A stretch of DNA of 64,000 bases, from NCBI RefSeq assembly GCF_004664715.2, contig NC_051068.1:54942953-55006952 (forward strand), written 5' to 3'. This stretch comes from Peromyscus leucopus. Lineage: Eukaryota > Chordata > Mammalia > Rodentia > Cricetidae. Positions 37,685 through 49,177 of the stretch are shown one piece after another (positions within the stretch are counted from its first letter, which is position 1; the number at the start of each line of letters is the position of its first letter). The notes under the pieces were generated by a model. The model did no database searches and was not told the DNA's origin. It worked only from the letters and a program-made list of their open reading frames with translations. The position numbers and the translations under genes are program-made.

Positions 37685-37896
37685 CCTGACAAACACCTCT
37701 GAAAAATTTGGAAGTCATTAAAAGTATGGAGAGTCTGAGAAACTTTCACAATCAAGAAAGATTTCAGGAAACATGGCTATTAAATATTATCTGAAATTCT
37801 ACATGGAACTTTGGCATCCAGGAAACAAAACTTAAATACGGACATTAGCTATAAGAATGTGTCAGAACTGGTTCATTATTTGTAGCTAATAGAGTT

Positions 37897-38257
37897 TGGT
37901 GGTTTGAATAAGAATGACCCTCATAGGCTCATATATTTGAATGCATAGTCACCAGGAAGTATTAGGTAAAGGATTAAGAGGTATGAACTTACTGGGGGAA
38001 TTGACTCACTTCGGGTTGACTTTGAAGTTTCAAAAGCCCATGCCACAACCAGTTTCCATCCCTCTGCCTGTAGATCAGGATGTAGCTCTTAACTATTTCT
38101 AGCACAATGCTGCCATCCCTGCCACAATACTCCTTACCATGATGATAATGGTCTAAGCCTCTGAAACTGTAAGCAAGCACCCAATTAAATGCTTTCCTTT
38201 ATAAGAATTGTCATGGTCATAGTGGATCTTCACAGTTAGAAAATAGTAACTAAGAAA
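37897..38257 (+). mobile_element. Rodent MaLR-type LTR
   Basis: Reads ggtggtttgaataagaatga, tttcaaaagcccatgccaca, cctgtagatcaggatgtagc, ccatgatgataatggtctaa, gcctctgaaactgtaagcaa, aattaaatgctttcctttat, ending in a decayed cttcacag...aactaag. This is a very common rodent LTR type. I am confident of the repeat but less so of the subfamily name. Confidence 0.7.
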
Positions 38258-40481
38258 TGTACCATGTGTCTACTAGGGAAGACTAGGTATGGTACATACG
38301 GAAATGCTTTGTGGAAAGGTTGGACATATCCAGTAAATTTAAGAATTCAAGTGATTTTTGAAGTTTGTTTTGGAAATTAAACATGTATCTTAATTACATG
38401 AAGGACTTAAATCAATTTGATGTGTAAGAAGTGATCACATGGGTGCCTGCTTTTAGCCTGTGTGCTTTAGCCTGTGTGCAAGTGTGCATGTGAGACTCAC
38501 TGTTAACAGTATGTAGAGTAAGCATGTGGGGCTTGTTGTTAGCCTGTATGTGAATTGAACATGTGGAGCTTACTGCTATCTGGCTGAGCTTAAGTTCCTC
38601 TCAGTGTTTCATGAAACAGTTGATCTTGATAGCACACAATAAAGAATGTTCTAACTGTCTAGACACTACTTTGGAGTCATGAAATGAGTGGAATAATGTC
38701 CAAATTATTGGAGGAGGAGGGAGGAGAACACATTCCTGGGAATCAACATTGTTTGGATTCATTTATATTATGAGAGCACTATATTATATTATAGGGTACA
38801 AAGGAAGAAGAAAGGGATAAGGAGAAGGGTAGAATACAGAAGCATTTCAGAGAACATGATTCCGCATTAGTTCTAAAAACTGGACGTGTAAGATTTTTAT
38901 CTCATTCCCCAAACATTAAATCCATGTATAGGGCCTGTATCATTTAAAAGAATGCAAGTCAGGTTCAGCACTGGACACATCTGTATTTGGGCATATGCCT
39001 TTTACAATGATACATATAGTTCTTCCCTATCCATTATAATTGGGATGATTGCTCATCACTTTGTAATATAAACTGTCCCATAGAAGATTCATATATCTTT
39101 TTAATGAAGAGAAGGAAGTGTTTTTTTTTTTTTTATGTAGAAAAAAACCACAAACTGGATAAAGTATTTCCTAAATCTAAGGTGAGCTAGCTTTGTAAGA
39201 GTCTTAGTGAACTTTACTAACCAAATTTAGTTTGATGATACCATGCAAGTGTGGTGCACTAGCAGAGATATTCAGCATCACAAATGGACACTTCTGAGAT
39301 GGGGAGAGAGTTCCTGAGAGCTGTGGTTTGCACTCTGATGTGATATTCTTATAATCCACCTAGGCAGGAAATGAACTTTTTCTGAGCATTAGCACTTATA
39401 AATTCAAATTTTCATTTCAATTTAAGATGATCTCAACTCAAAGGAGGGTCTAAACACAGGAAATTCAGACATAAGAAAAAAATAAATAATACTTTCTAAT
39501 TATAAAAACAAAACTGTGCATCTGAAGAGAAGGGAATATAACCTTCAGATTCTTGATGCCTTTGATGTAAAAATGCTGCACTTTCAGTCTTGATAAGGTT
39601 GGTAGTGAGTATCACTGTGTGATGTTTCTTCCTTCTCCTCTACATTGCATCTGTTTCCTTCATTTTTCTTCTTAATAAGAATGGATCATCAAAGAACCAA
39701 CCCAAGGAGAAAGAATCAGGAAAGCACTTTATCCAGTACTTTCATGGTATTTAAAAAGGGCTTGGACTTTGATCATTTCTCATTTGATCAAAGAGCATTT
39801 GGTACCCTTTGAAGAAAATTGTATTGCGATAACACTGATCAAATTTGATTCACAAGTTTATGATAATAAAAAGAAAAGAAAATCTACTTTTACAGTACAC
39901 TGCACTAATTTGTCTGGAAAGAACACAAACATATTTAGAATACTTGATGTCTGCTTTGGAAAAACATACAGTACCTCATAGGAAAATACAAAGATAAGAA
40001 AAAAAGATTTTGTGTCATTATATAAAGCATTCAATACTCTTTGAATATTTTTTGGCAAATTATGTTAATATCTCTCACTGTAAGTAACAATCACCAATGT
40101 ATCCCAAAAGTTTTGTTTTTAATATAATTAAAACTTTATTGCAAAGAACTTGAAAAAAAATCACACAATCAGATTAGTAGACTAAACTTCTATTCATCTC
40201 CATGAATTTTTAGTCAGAGTAGACAGTCTGATGCTGTGGATGAAACTAGGTTTTTACATTTTCACTAACAATTGTACTTTCAGGCATTTATCTGCTGCAA
40301 AAACATGAAAAGCCCAAGACAGCCTTAAAACTAGAAAAACAATTAGTTTTCTATTGTTTTTCATGAATCATGTATCCATAATCTGAATCTGTCCTTCATT
40401 ATCGCCTAATGTTTACCCTTTCTTATTCTCCTTTCTACATAAGGAGAATACCCACATGCACCTTTGGTTTTATATAGATGT
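38258..40481. other. Mostly unassigned DNA, with an LTR-like stretch at 38440-38660
   Basis: At 38440-38660 short direct repeats (tagcctgtgtgc twice, then gcatgtg(a/g)gg.ctta-like units) precede an aataaa at about 38639, which could be an old LTR. The rest shows no recognised gene or repeat. A T run lies at 39121-39134. Confidence 0.35.
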
Positions 40482-40482
40482 G

Positions 40483-40538
<56 letters not shown>
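40482..40538. repeat. (CG)n/(CA)n alternating purine-pyrimidine tract
   Basis: A short CG run (cacgcgcgcgcaca) passes into about 23 CA units. Confidence 0.95.
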
Positions 40539-40540
<2 letters not shown>

Positions 40541-40604
40541 CTAGGATACATTTGAATTTTTACTTAGGAGATTATATTTCCTTGTTTTATCGTATACAGG
40601 TTTT

Positions 40605-41039
40605 TTAATTTTTAATTTTCTTTAATTCTTTGAGAATTTCATATTTTTACATGGTATTCTATTTAAATTCACCCCCATTCTCACTCCCTTAGCACCTCCC
40701 AAAACATCTCCCTTCCAACTTTTTTTCCATTTTCTCTTCCATCAGTGCATCTGGTTTTATTTTGGAGTCTTTGATCCACTTAGACTTGAGCTTGTGTGCA
40801 GGGTGATAGGTAAGGGTTAATTTGCATTTTTCTACGTGCTTACATCCTGTTAGACCAGCACCATTTGATGAAGATGCTTTCTTTTTTCATTGTCAAAAAT
40901 CAACTGTCATATAAATTTACTTCTGGATCTTTGATTAGATTACATTGAACAGCCTGTATGTTTTTATGAAAATGCCATACAATTTTTATTACTACTGCCC
41001 TGTAGTAGAGCTTGAAATCAGGGATGGTGATATCTCCAG

Positions 41040-41084
<45 letters not shown>

Positions 41085-41302
41085 TATTATTATTGTACAG
41101 GACTGTTTTACCTATCCTGCGATTTTGTTTGTCTGATTGAAGTTGAGTTTTGTTTTTTCAAAGTCTGTAAAGAATTGTTTTGGGATTTTAATTGGATTAT
41201 TTTTTGCATTGAATATGTAGATTGCTTTTGATAAGATGAACACTTACACTGTGTTAATCCTACCTATTCATGATTGTGGATAATCGATCAACTTCTGATA
41301 TG
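40605..41302 (-). mobile_element. LINE-1: 3' terminal sequence joined to mid-ORF2
   Basis: The left end (40605-40740) matches the antisense L1 3' terminus also seen at 36757. From about 40745 the minus strand reads ORF2. Positions 40986-41038 encode [17 protein letters not shown], and the segment after the T run continues upstream in ORF2 through the region encoding the RINIV/MAILPKA-like part. The 3' UTR and ORF2 C-terminus are missing between them, so this copy has an internal deletion. A 40-T run interrupts ORF2. Confidence 0.75.
41043..41082. repeat. T40 homopolymer followed by (ATT)n inside L1 ORF2
   Basis: Forty T, then ttattattattatt. L1 sequence is continuous on either side, so the run looks like expansion of a short native T stretch rather than a separate insertion. 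Confidence 0.85.
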
Positions 41303-42435
41303 AGGAGGGACAGGAGGGATGACCAGCTTTCCCGCTCTTATGCCCTCAGGACCAGCTCACCTGAACCTCCCCCCCGACCTCCCACCCCCCCACCCCCCAC
41401 ACAAAACAGGGTTAGCTCTAGTCTGCTGGCCTGGCAGGGTACAGGGACTGCTCTCTTGTGCACTGCAGCCTGTGAAGGGCAAAGCTAGTTCTCTAACTTT
41501 AGTGATCTTGGGGCCAACCCTTTGCCCACTTGTGGGTAGCAAGGGCTGTGAGGAGAGGGCATCTTTCCCTCACCCATGGCACCACATGGCAGGTGAGGAG
41601 GAGTGGGGTCAGATCTGCTTCTCTCATGCCCTCAGGGTTGGCTCACCTGCTGCACACTCATGTACTTCTGTGGTGAGGGATGGGGCCATCTTTCCTGATT
41701 GCAAAGGGAAAGGTTGTCAACTCTCCTGATGCAGAATTTAGTGAGGATCAGGGCCAACCAGCTATCCCAAGGCAAAGTGAGGGGCGGAGCCAGTTCAACA
41801 TGGCCCTCAGTTTTCAATAACCATGGTTTCTGTGAACTCCACCGCCCCCACCCCACCCCCATGATAACATGGGCCATGAACATCAACACAGACTCCAGTT
41901 GCAGCAAGAACATGGACCTAGACATGGCACTCTGTAGCAACTAGGGCCTCTGTAGCAACCATCGCCCTGGTGACAGCACAGGCCACCCAGATCAGTATGG
42001 TCTTTGTAGCAGCATGTCCCTCAGGCACCAACATGGTGGCAGATGGCTGACAGAACCCCAGGCATCCCCACAAGCCTTGACAATAACAGGGACCACAGAC
42101 ATCAACTCAGACCATGGCTGCTATAGAGCCATAGACCCGGATATGGTCCTCAGCAGCAGCCCAGGCCTAAATGTCCCCATGTCTTCAGGTGGTAGTACAG
42201 GCTACTCAGATCAGAATGGCCTCCATGGTAACAGGGCCCTCAGACACCAAAATGCCCCCCAGGTGGTAGCCCAGACCACAGACATCTGCAAGTTCCTCAG
42301 TGGGGACAGAAGCCACAGACATGAACCCAGGCCCTCTCTGCTGCCCCAGGGCCCAGGACCAAGATTGGAACTTGACAATAGCTCAGACCTGAACATCTCC
42401 CCAGAAGCCAGTAACAAGTAGGCCACTTACATCAG
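41303..42435. repeat. GC-rich block with ~218-bp tandem units
   Basis: Sharp GC rise between two antisense ORF2 segments. The unit phrase cagcacaggccacccagatc (41974) recurs as tagtacaggctactcagatc (42193). The block aacatcaacacagactcc (41879) recurs as gacatcaactcagaccatgg about 217 bp later, with a partial third unit to about 42390. I associate this sequence with non-coding DNA of rodent L1 or an L1-associated repeat. Family and orientation are uncertain. Frames of 100-136 codons in it are not supported as genes. Confidence 0.6.
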
Positions 42436-42560
42436 CCTGTTCCTCAACGCCCCTATCTCTTCAGATCTGCCTCTTTCCTTAACTCTCAAACCACACTGTC
42501 TGTCTGTATTTCTCTCCAACCCTCCCTCCCTCTCTCCCCCTCCCCCCTCTCTCTCCATCC
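42436..42560. repeat. C/T-rich low-complexity tract
   Basis: Runs of ccct and ctct from about 42510 to 42560. This would be a G-rich polypurine tract on the minus strand, fitting an L1 3' UTR. Confidence 0.7.
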
Positions 42561-43320
42561 TCTCCAATATTTGTTTATAGATTTCTTGATAATAGTCATT
42601 TCTGACTGGTTTGCAGTACCATCTCAAAGAAATATCAATTTGTATTTTCCTGATGGTAAAGGATATGGGACACTTTTAAAAATAGTTATCAGCCATTTTT
42701 GTGTCTTAAAAAAAAACTATTTGGTTCACTAGTTCATTTGTTGAATGGCAGTTTTCTTTCCTTAGCATTTAATTTCTGCAAATAATTTTAACTTTTAGAA
42801 ATTGCCCCCTTGTCTGAAATATAGCTGGTAAAGACTTTCCCCTGTTCCATGAGGCATTCATTTGCCATGCTGATAGTTTTGTTTGCTGTGCACAAATTTT
42901 TAAACAACCAGAAGCCCCATCTCTTGATACTTGGGTTTGTTTCCTATGCTGTTGAAGGTCTCTTCAAAACATCCTTGGCTACTAATGTCTTAAAGAGTAT
43001 TCCCCATGTTTTCTTCTAGGCATTTCAGCATTTCAGTTTTTAAATTAAGGTCTGTGATTCATTTTGAATTGATTTTTGTCTGAGGGAAAAGATATGTGTC
43101 TAATTTAATTCTTCTAAGGTAGAAAACAAGTTTCACCAGCACCATTTTTTGACAAGGAAGTCTTTTTTCCACTGCGTGTTTTTCCTTCCTTTACCAAAAA
43201 TTAAGAGTGCATAGCTTTGGCATTTTATTTCCGGGTCTTGCATTCTGTTCTATTGGTTTACCTCTCTATCTTTATGAAAGTTCCAGGCTTCTGATCCATT
43301 TTTTTTTCTCAAAGTTAAAC
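42561..43320 (-). mobile_element. Old LINE-1, ORF2 3' part
   Basis: Antisense ORF2 landmarks: caccatttttt-type after caccag, tttttgtctgagggaaaaga, attgatttttg, aatttgtattttcctgatgg near the left and ttctattggtttacctctct near the right. In order these match the region between ORF2 mid-C-terminal and its end. The reading frame is lost. It is older than the copy at 49178. Confidence 0.65.
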
Positions 43321-43704
43321 AAGACATTTGTTGTGATGTGCATGTACATTTTACTGTTTTCTTACCATTGCCTGTGAATTATACAATATAATAAACTCTA
43401 ATGGACTGTGTGTGGCATCTTTAAATTTATTATTATGTCTAACATGTTTTCTACATTTGCCTTTCTACTGTGATATAAGCAAAACATTATAATGGGTAAA
43501 ATACTTTTACATTTTCTACAAAATCTTAAAATTAACTAGGAATAAAAGAAAGGCCAAAGCATAATCCAAGTCACACACTACAACAAGTCTCTCCACTCTG
43601 AATATATTGCATTAGGCTACACAATACTGCTAGGATTGCAAATCAAGGAAATAACTTTTAAAACAGTGTTGTGATTGCTAAAAACATTAAAACAGGTTAC
43701 TGTG

Positions 43705-44090
43705 TGCTTGACCAATTGACTATTCCAAATAATTAAAGCAAGTGAAGACACATCTTTATACAGTGGCAGAAACAACTTTCATACCAATATTCACAAAAGT
43801 CCAAAGTGTAGAAAGAACCAAATGTCCAAAATCTAATACATGGTCACATAATTAGAAGACTGGGGTACCATGTGCTACAAGGATAAATGAACTTTAAAAT
43901 GACTCTGCTATGTGGAATAAGTTTCAAATGGCTATATAATATGTGATTCTATGGCAAGGATACTGAAAAATATGCAGATCTATGGATGAAAGACTATTCA
44001 TATTTGTCCAAGACTGGGGATGTCAGGGAATAAGAGATAACCTGTAGGAAATGTCTGCGAATTCTATGAAATTTCCTTTTGAAGAGTCTG
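43705..44090 (+). mobile_element. Ancient mammalian LINE-1 (L1M-like) 3' region
   Basis: Plus-strand order is cacaaaagtccaaagtgtag, aaccaaatgtccaaaatcta, ctatgtggaataagtttcaa, tatgtgattctatggc and agactggggatgtcaggg. This follows the 'occasional samples then ... not used' end of old L1M elements. Highly diverged. Confidence 0.5.
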
Positions 44091-47000
44091 GAATGTCTAC
44101 AGTTGTAGGATGTAGCTATTTAACATTTTATTGTTGTCCTGCAGATGCTATGATCAACTCCTTACTGGAATTGGCTTATTATAAAGGCTGATGAACTACA
44201 GACATAGAAGGTCACAAGAGGACTTATTACTCACATTACAGACTCTCCAGAGAATATCGAGCTTATACAACCGAGTCCAGGTAACTAGAGAGAGAACTGG
44301 AAAATGGTCTTGGATTTCTGCCTGGCTAGGTGCTAGACTAGAATAAGAGTTGTCATTCATGGACCGGTGACTGCATTATTTGAATACTTTTATCTGATGT
44401 CAAAGAAGAGGGATGAGAGCTGTCTGGCCTTGCTCAGATGTGGAACAATGGTGAAAAGAGATAAGGGAAGCATTAGAGCATATAACTAAATTGGAGTTTT
44501 CTTCTTTTGTGTACCCAACTCTAAATATTCTTGACATATTTTATTGTACATTTTAAATGTATAAATTTAAATGTATAAGGACATATTGAATAATGAATCT
44601 TATTTTGACAGCCATTAAGTAAGATCTAAGAAACTCAAACTCATGGTTATCAGTAAACAGGAATGCTGCAGTGCTAATAGAAGAAACAATGAGAAAGCCT
44701 CTTCAAAAATACTTGGATATTCCTTTTTGTGATTGTAGTGTTCATTTCACTAAATGAGGTACTATCATAGTGAATTTCACTTGATGCTTCTGCATTCATC
44801 TTTTAATGGTTTATTAAGTATTTTTCTCTTTCTAATTGCAGTAAGATTCATGGCAGATACTACTTAGAAAAATGTAAATTTTCATAAGTCAGATGCCCTA
44901 GCTATCATAAGAGATATATAATCACTTCAAAATGTATATTTGACTCTAGCTATCTATGTAAATATAAGCACTATGCTTTAGAGTATGTGCTTTTAAATTA
45001 TAATAGTTATTATTCTGATTTAGTTTTTAAGAATCATAGCCAAATGAAGAAGGTAAGATACAAAGATTTTACAGTTTATATCTGCATATGACCTTCACTT
45101 CCTCCTCAGATAATTCATCAATCAATGAAAATTTCTGTATCTTTCATTCCAAGCAGATCAAGTACAGATATTGGACATGATACATTAAATTTTAACTAAA
45201 CAGTCAATAATATTGGTAATAGAATCTTAAGAATTGAATCACAAGTAAGAAAAAGTAGGGTTATATTTTAATATGTAAAAGGATGATGGTAGATGCCATT
45301 AATAAGAAGACATTCCAAAGCTGAAACACAAACATGACTTCCTGAAAATGCAGCTTCACTTATTCACTTCTTATGTTATTCTTTGTCTCCACATCCTAAC
45401 ATTTGCGGCTCTGAGCTAAGATTCACGCACAACTCCTAGAAGTTGCCACCAGGTTTCTTCCATGTGTCCCCCTCCAATGGTATCCTCTTCTTTGTCTTAG
45501 TCAGCAGGATCTTGACTTTTGCTGTTCTGTCTCTTTTACTAGTTCCACTGAACTCACCATGTTCACCAAAAACAGCTGATTAAGAATCTTAATGGCATTT
45601 ACAATCTCTTTTAACATGTTACATAATCATGGTATGATAGTTATCATATTCATAGGTCCGACTTACACTCAAGGTAAAAAGGATGGAGATCTAAGGGTAG
45701 GGATCACTGCTGGTTACCCTAAGATTCTGTATGTCATGTGTTGGAATTAAAAATAATTGTTTTATATAAACCTTTTCTCGTGAGCTTTTCCACATAAGTT
45801 GTGGGTGCTCTGTATCACTATCATTTTCCTTGTTCTGGTTTGTAAATTTTATAAACTTTGGGAGTAGCTCATGTTTTTATTTTATTTATATTGTAGAAAA
45901 ACAACTTATTACAGAGATCATCTAAAATATTCTCATGTCTATTAACTAAAGAAAACTGATAAAATGTGTGAATTATTAGTTCTATTTTATCTCTATTTTT
46001 AACTCAGTGTCTTTCCACTTGAGTGATTTGTTCATCCTCTTCTCTAGGGGACTGAGAAAATTGTATTTGTAAGATGCTGAAAAAGGAAACTTGCATGGCC
46101 TTCAAGTACAAGCTACATTATTTATCATCAGATCAATGTTCTGGTGGTGTTGCTTGTAAGTAGATATACTGATTTAATCTTAAGATCAGTCAGGTAAATT
46201 CAGTTTGCCTTGGGCTAAGGATAAGGAATGTATCTCACTTTCCTAGTATATTAGAAGTCAAGCTTATTGAAGAAAATACTGTGTTACCCCAATTGTTGAC
46301 AAATGTTATTCTTTTTTACTCAATATAAATAAATAAAAAATACTATTTAACTGAAATTATTCTCATATTCATTGGCAAGACAACTCTGGCAACGAAGAGA
46401 TTCTCTAGGAAAAGATAACTACTAACTCAGAATTTAGGCTAATTCTACACTGATTAGTATGAAATGCCTCCTTTACTACCTAGCTTCTCATGTCAGGTGT
46501 TTATCTTTATTTCTAATGTCAATATCTTGCTAAATACTATTAACTCAATCCGAGATAAAATCAGTCAACTTCATGAAAGCATGTAGAAGAAAGTAAATAA
46601 TGTTCATGAACATCATTAAGGCAATGTAAATATAAAGTATAGGAAATTAGAGAATATGTCAAGGTCAGAGCCAGTAACTGGGAAGAATCTGTTTTGATGG
46701 AAAGGAATTGGAATTACTCAGTGGGATAAAACTTCAGGACAAGGTGCACTCTTCCCAGAGCAGGGAACAGCATTCCTAATCCTGGATGCATCCTTCCATC
46801 CCTGTACTCACATTCTTCTAGTATCTACTTAGGGAATCATATAACTACTACTTCTAGAATGCACCATTTCTCAAGATATTCCAGTCTAATTCCTGGTCTC
46901 AAAAATATGACCTCTATTTGCATAGCATGTTTAGTTTCCAATGAACTGTACACTGTTCCTGTAATGTGGTATTCTCTCTCTTTTCTGAGTGTTTTCTTAC

Positions 47001-47413
47001 CTGTTACTCCCATTCTTTATCTTAAGAATTAGTGATGATCACAAGATTCCAACAAGAATTATACATTTTCCTGGGTTTCTACACCTCCTGTTTACTGGGA
47101 TTCACCAGATATCTCAACTTCATCTTTACTAAGCCCCCAAATTCTCATGGAAACATGATATCCACTCAGCATGTCTATGAGCCTGTAGATTGAACTGTTT
47201 GTGATTGAGTATTCTGAATCATAACCAAAATCTGCTGGCATCTAGGGCTAATTTCTAGTACGTCAATTTCCATACTAAATGCCTTACACTGTTTAGTGAC
47301 CAATTACTTAAGTTCCCATAGGTCTTATGATTTGACAAATACCTAAACGAAGCGTGAGTATAGGGCAAAGACATCACCTTTTCCCATCATTTCAAGATGT
47401 CTTCTTTTGTTCA
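44091..47413. other. 3.3 kb of unassigned AT-rich DNA
   Basis: No open frame of note, no recognised repeat and no RNA gene. Confidence 0.5.
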
Positions 47414-47576
47414 TTTTTTTTTTTTTTTGGTTTTTCGAGACAGGGTTTCTCTGTGTAGCTTTGCGCCTTTCCTGGATCTCACTCTGTAGACCAGGCTGGC
47501 CTCGAACTCACAGAAATCTGCCTGCCTCTGCCTCCAGAGGGATGGGATTAAAGGCGTGCACCACCACTGCCCGGCC
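47414..47576 (-). mobile_element. B1 SINE (cricetid type)
   Basis: Plus strand: T15 tail side, tttttcgagacagggtttct, gtgtagctttgcgcctttcc, ccaggctggcctcgaactca, gggattaaaggcgtgcacca and ending ctgcccggcc. Well preserved, with the Pol III A and B boxes recognisable in antisense. The tttgcgcctttcctgga variant is what suggests a cricetid host. The 61-codon plus frame is a by-product. Confidence 0.95.
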
Positions 47577-48044
47577 TCATTCATGTTTTTAATGACACAT
47601 TTTTCTTGACAATTACTTATTTATTTTGTTATATGTACTCAATGATATGATCAATACTACTTTATTACCCCCACCCAAATATTATAGATTTTCTTAAACT
47701 GGCTTTATCAGGAATTTCTGTGTACAGTGTAAATCAAAGTTATGGACTACTTCAAAAGAAAGGAACTTTAAAATATATAACTGTATATGCAATTTTCCAT
47801 GTTTGGCCATTTATAATAGAAGTCTATGTTGTCAATTTTCTTGAAAATCAATGTAGAAAAAAGTAACTCATATATAAGAGTGTGCTTTGCAATATCACAA
47901 GTGAATTTTTTTAGTATAAATAAATACTACTTGAAATACAGACGTCAATCCAAACTTATTTGTATTCTGTATCTACTTTCTAAGGATAGATATCTTATTT
48001 CTACCATAATAGGTTAATATTGCTATACTTCTAAAGTTTGTATA
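47577..48044. other. Unassigned DNA
   Basis: Nothing recognised. Confidence 0.4.
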
Positions 48045-48300
48045 GGTGGAATCATCTAGTGAATTCTCATTTCTAGCTTCTTTCACTAATTATATGTTTG
48101 TGATACTTAAATGTATTTTGCTGTAGTGGTCAATACTCATGGTTGCACATCAGTTATATTTACTACCAGCTATAAAATACTACTTTATTCATCTACTACA
48201 TTGGGCTTATATAATCTATTAGTCATGAGCATTTGATTTGTGGTTTTATTAATTTGCATTTAATAATAATGGCTTGCTGAGAACAGTGCATGCAACTTTT
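48045..48300 (-). mobile_element. Ancient LINE-1 ORF2 fragment
   Basis: The plus strand resembles antisense ancient L1: ggtggaatcatctagtgaat, agcttctttcactaattata, tatttactaccagctataaa (position of the 'gagtattccattg' motif) and tttgcatttaataataatgg (position of 'tttgcatttccctgatga'). Strongly diverged. Confidence 0.45.
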
Positions 48301-49177
48301 GTTCGTTAGGATCAACATATTTTTTTTTTTTAATTTGCTTTCAAAAGAGTCAGTCATGGCATTAACAAGACCATATGCTGCTGTCAGGCAGACAAAGAAT
48401 GTGCTGGGTTATTTTTTCTGTACATGATTGTACATGGTTTTCTATATTTGCACAGATACCACATTGTCTATTCGATATGAAATTATTGTAATATAAGCAG
48501 TTTGATCTCCTACTCATGGTCCCCTTCTTTAACCTCATCTATATTCCCATATATTAAACAATAATACCAACATGTTTATTTTTAAAAGAATAAAATTAGG
48601 CTGTAATTTTGGTTGTAATTCCCTCAAATTTATAAGAAACCGATAATATTTATGATAGTAACTTTTATACATTTCCTTCCATTTATATCAGTCTCTTTTT
48701 ATTTCATTTCAGAATTCATTTCAGTAATAGATTGTATCTGTGGGAATGATAATTATGTATTAAAGCTAACATATGTATTAAAGCTAATATATATTACTAT
48801 GTAATTTTTTTTATTTATTTGGAGATTGAAGTCAGGTTCTCTCACTAGTTAAGGATATGCTCTGCTCTAAGCTACGCTTTATTTTCCTGGTGTTTTTCTG
48901 AGTGATCTGTTTGTGCTATCTGCATATAATAACAATGCTATTTGAACCACATAATCCTTATATATTTCATGTTTTTCCTATTGCACTAGTTAGAAGCCAC
49001 ATTATTGAGGAGAAATAATGAATGAAGAATAACTGTGACATTTCTGATATTACTGGGAAAGCATCACATATTTTATTGTCTGATAAGATTCACTTGTGAA
49101 TGTATAGACATTAATTATACAGTTTAAGGACTTATTTCATATTCTCCAACTTGACTACCAGTAATTTCCATGGGAAT
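48301..49177. other. Unassigned DNA with a weak ID-like patch
   Basis: Positions 48822-48885 (gagattgaagtcaggttctc, gttaaggatatgctctgctc, taagctacgct) may be an antisense ID/B4 remnant. Otherwise nothing is recognised. Confidence 0.35.

Noticed and set aside
41319..42421. Frames of 102-136 codons in the GC-rich block
   Set aside because: They lie within tandem-repeat DNA, occur on both strands and resemble no protein family. GC-rich repeats lack stop codons by composition.
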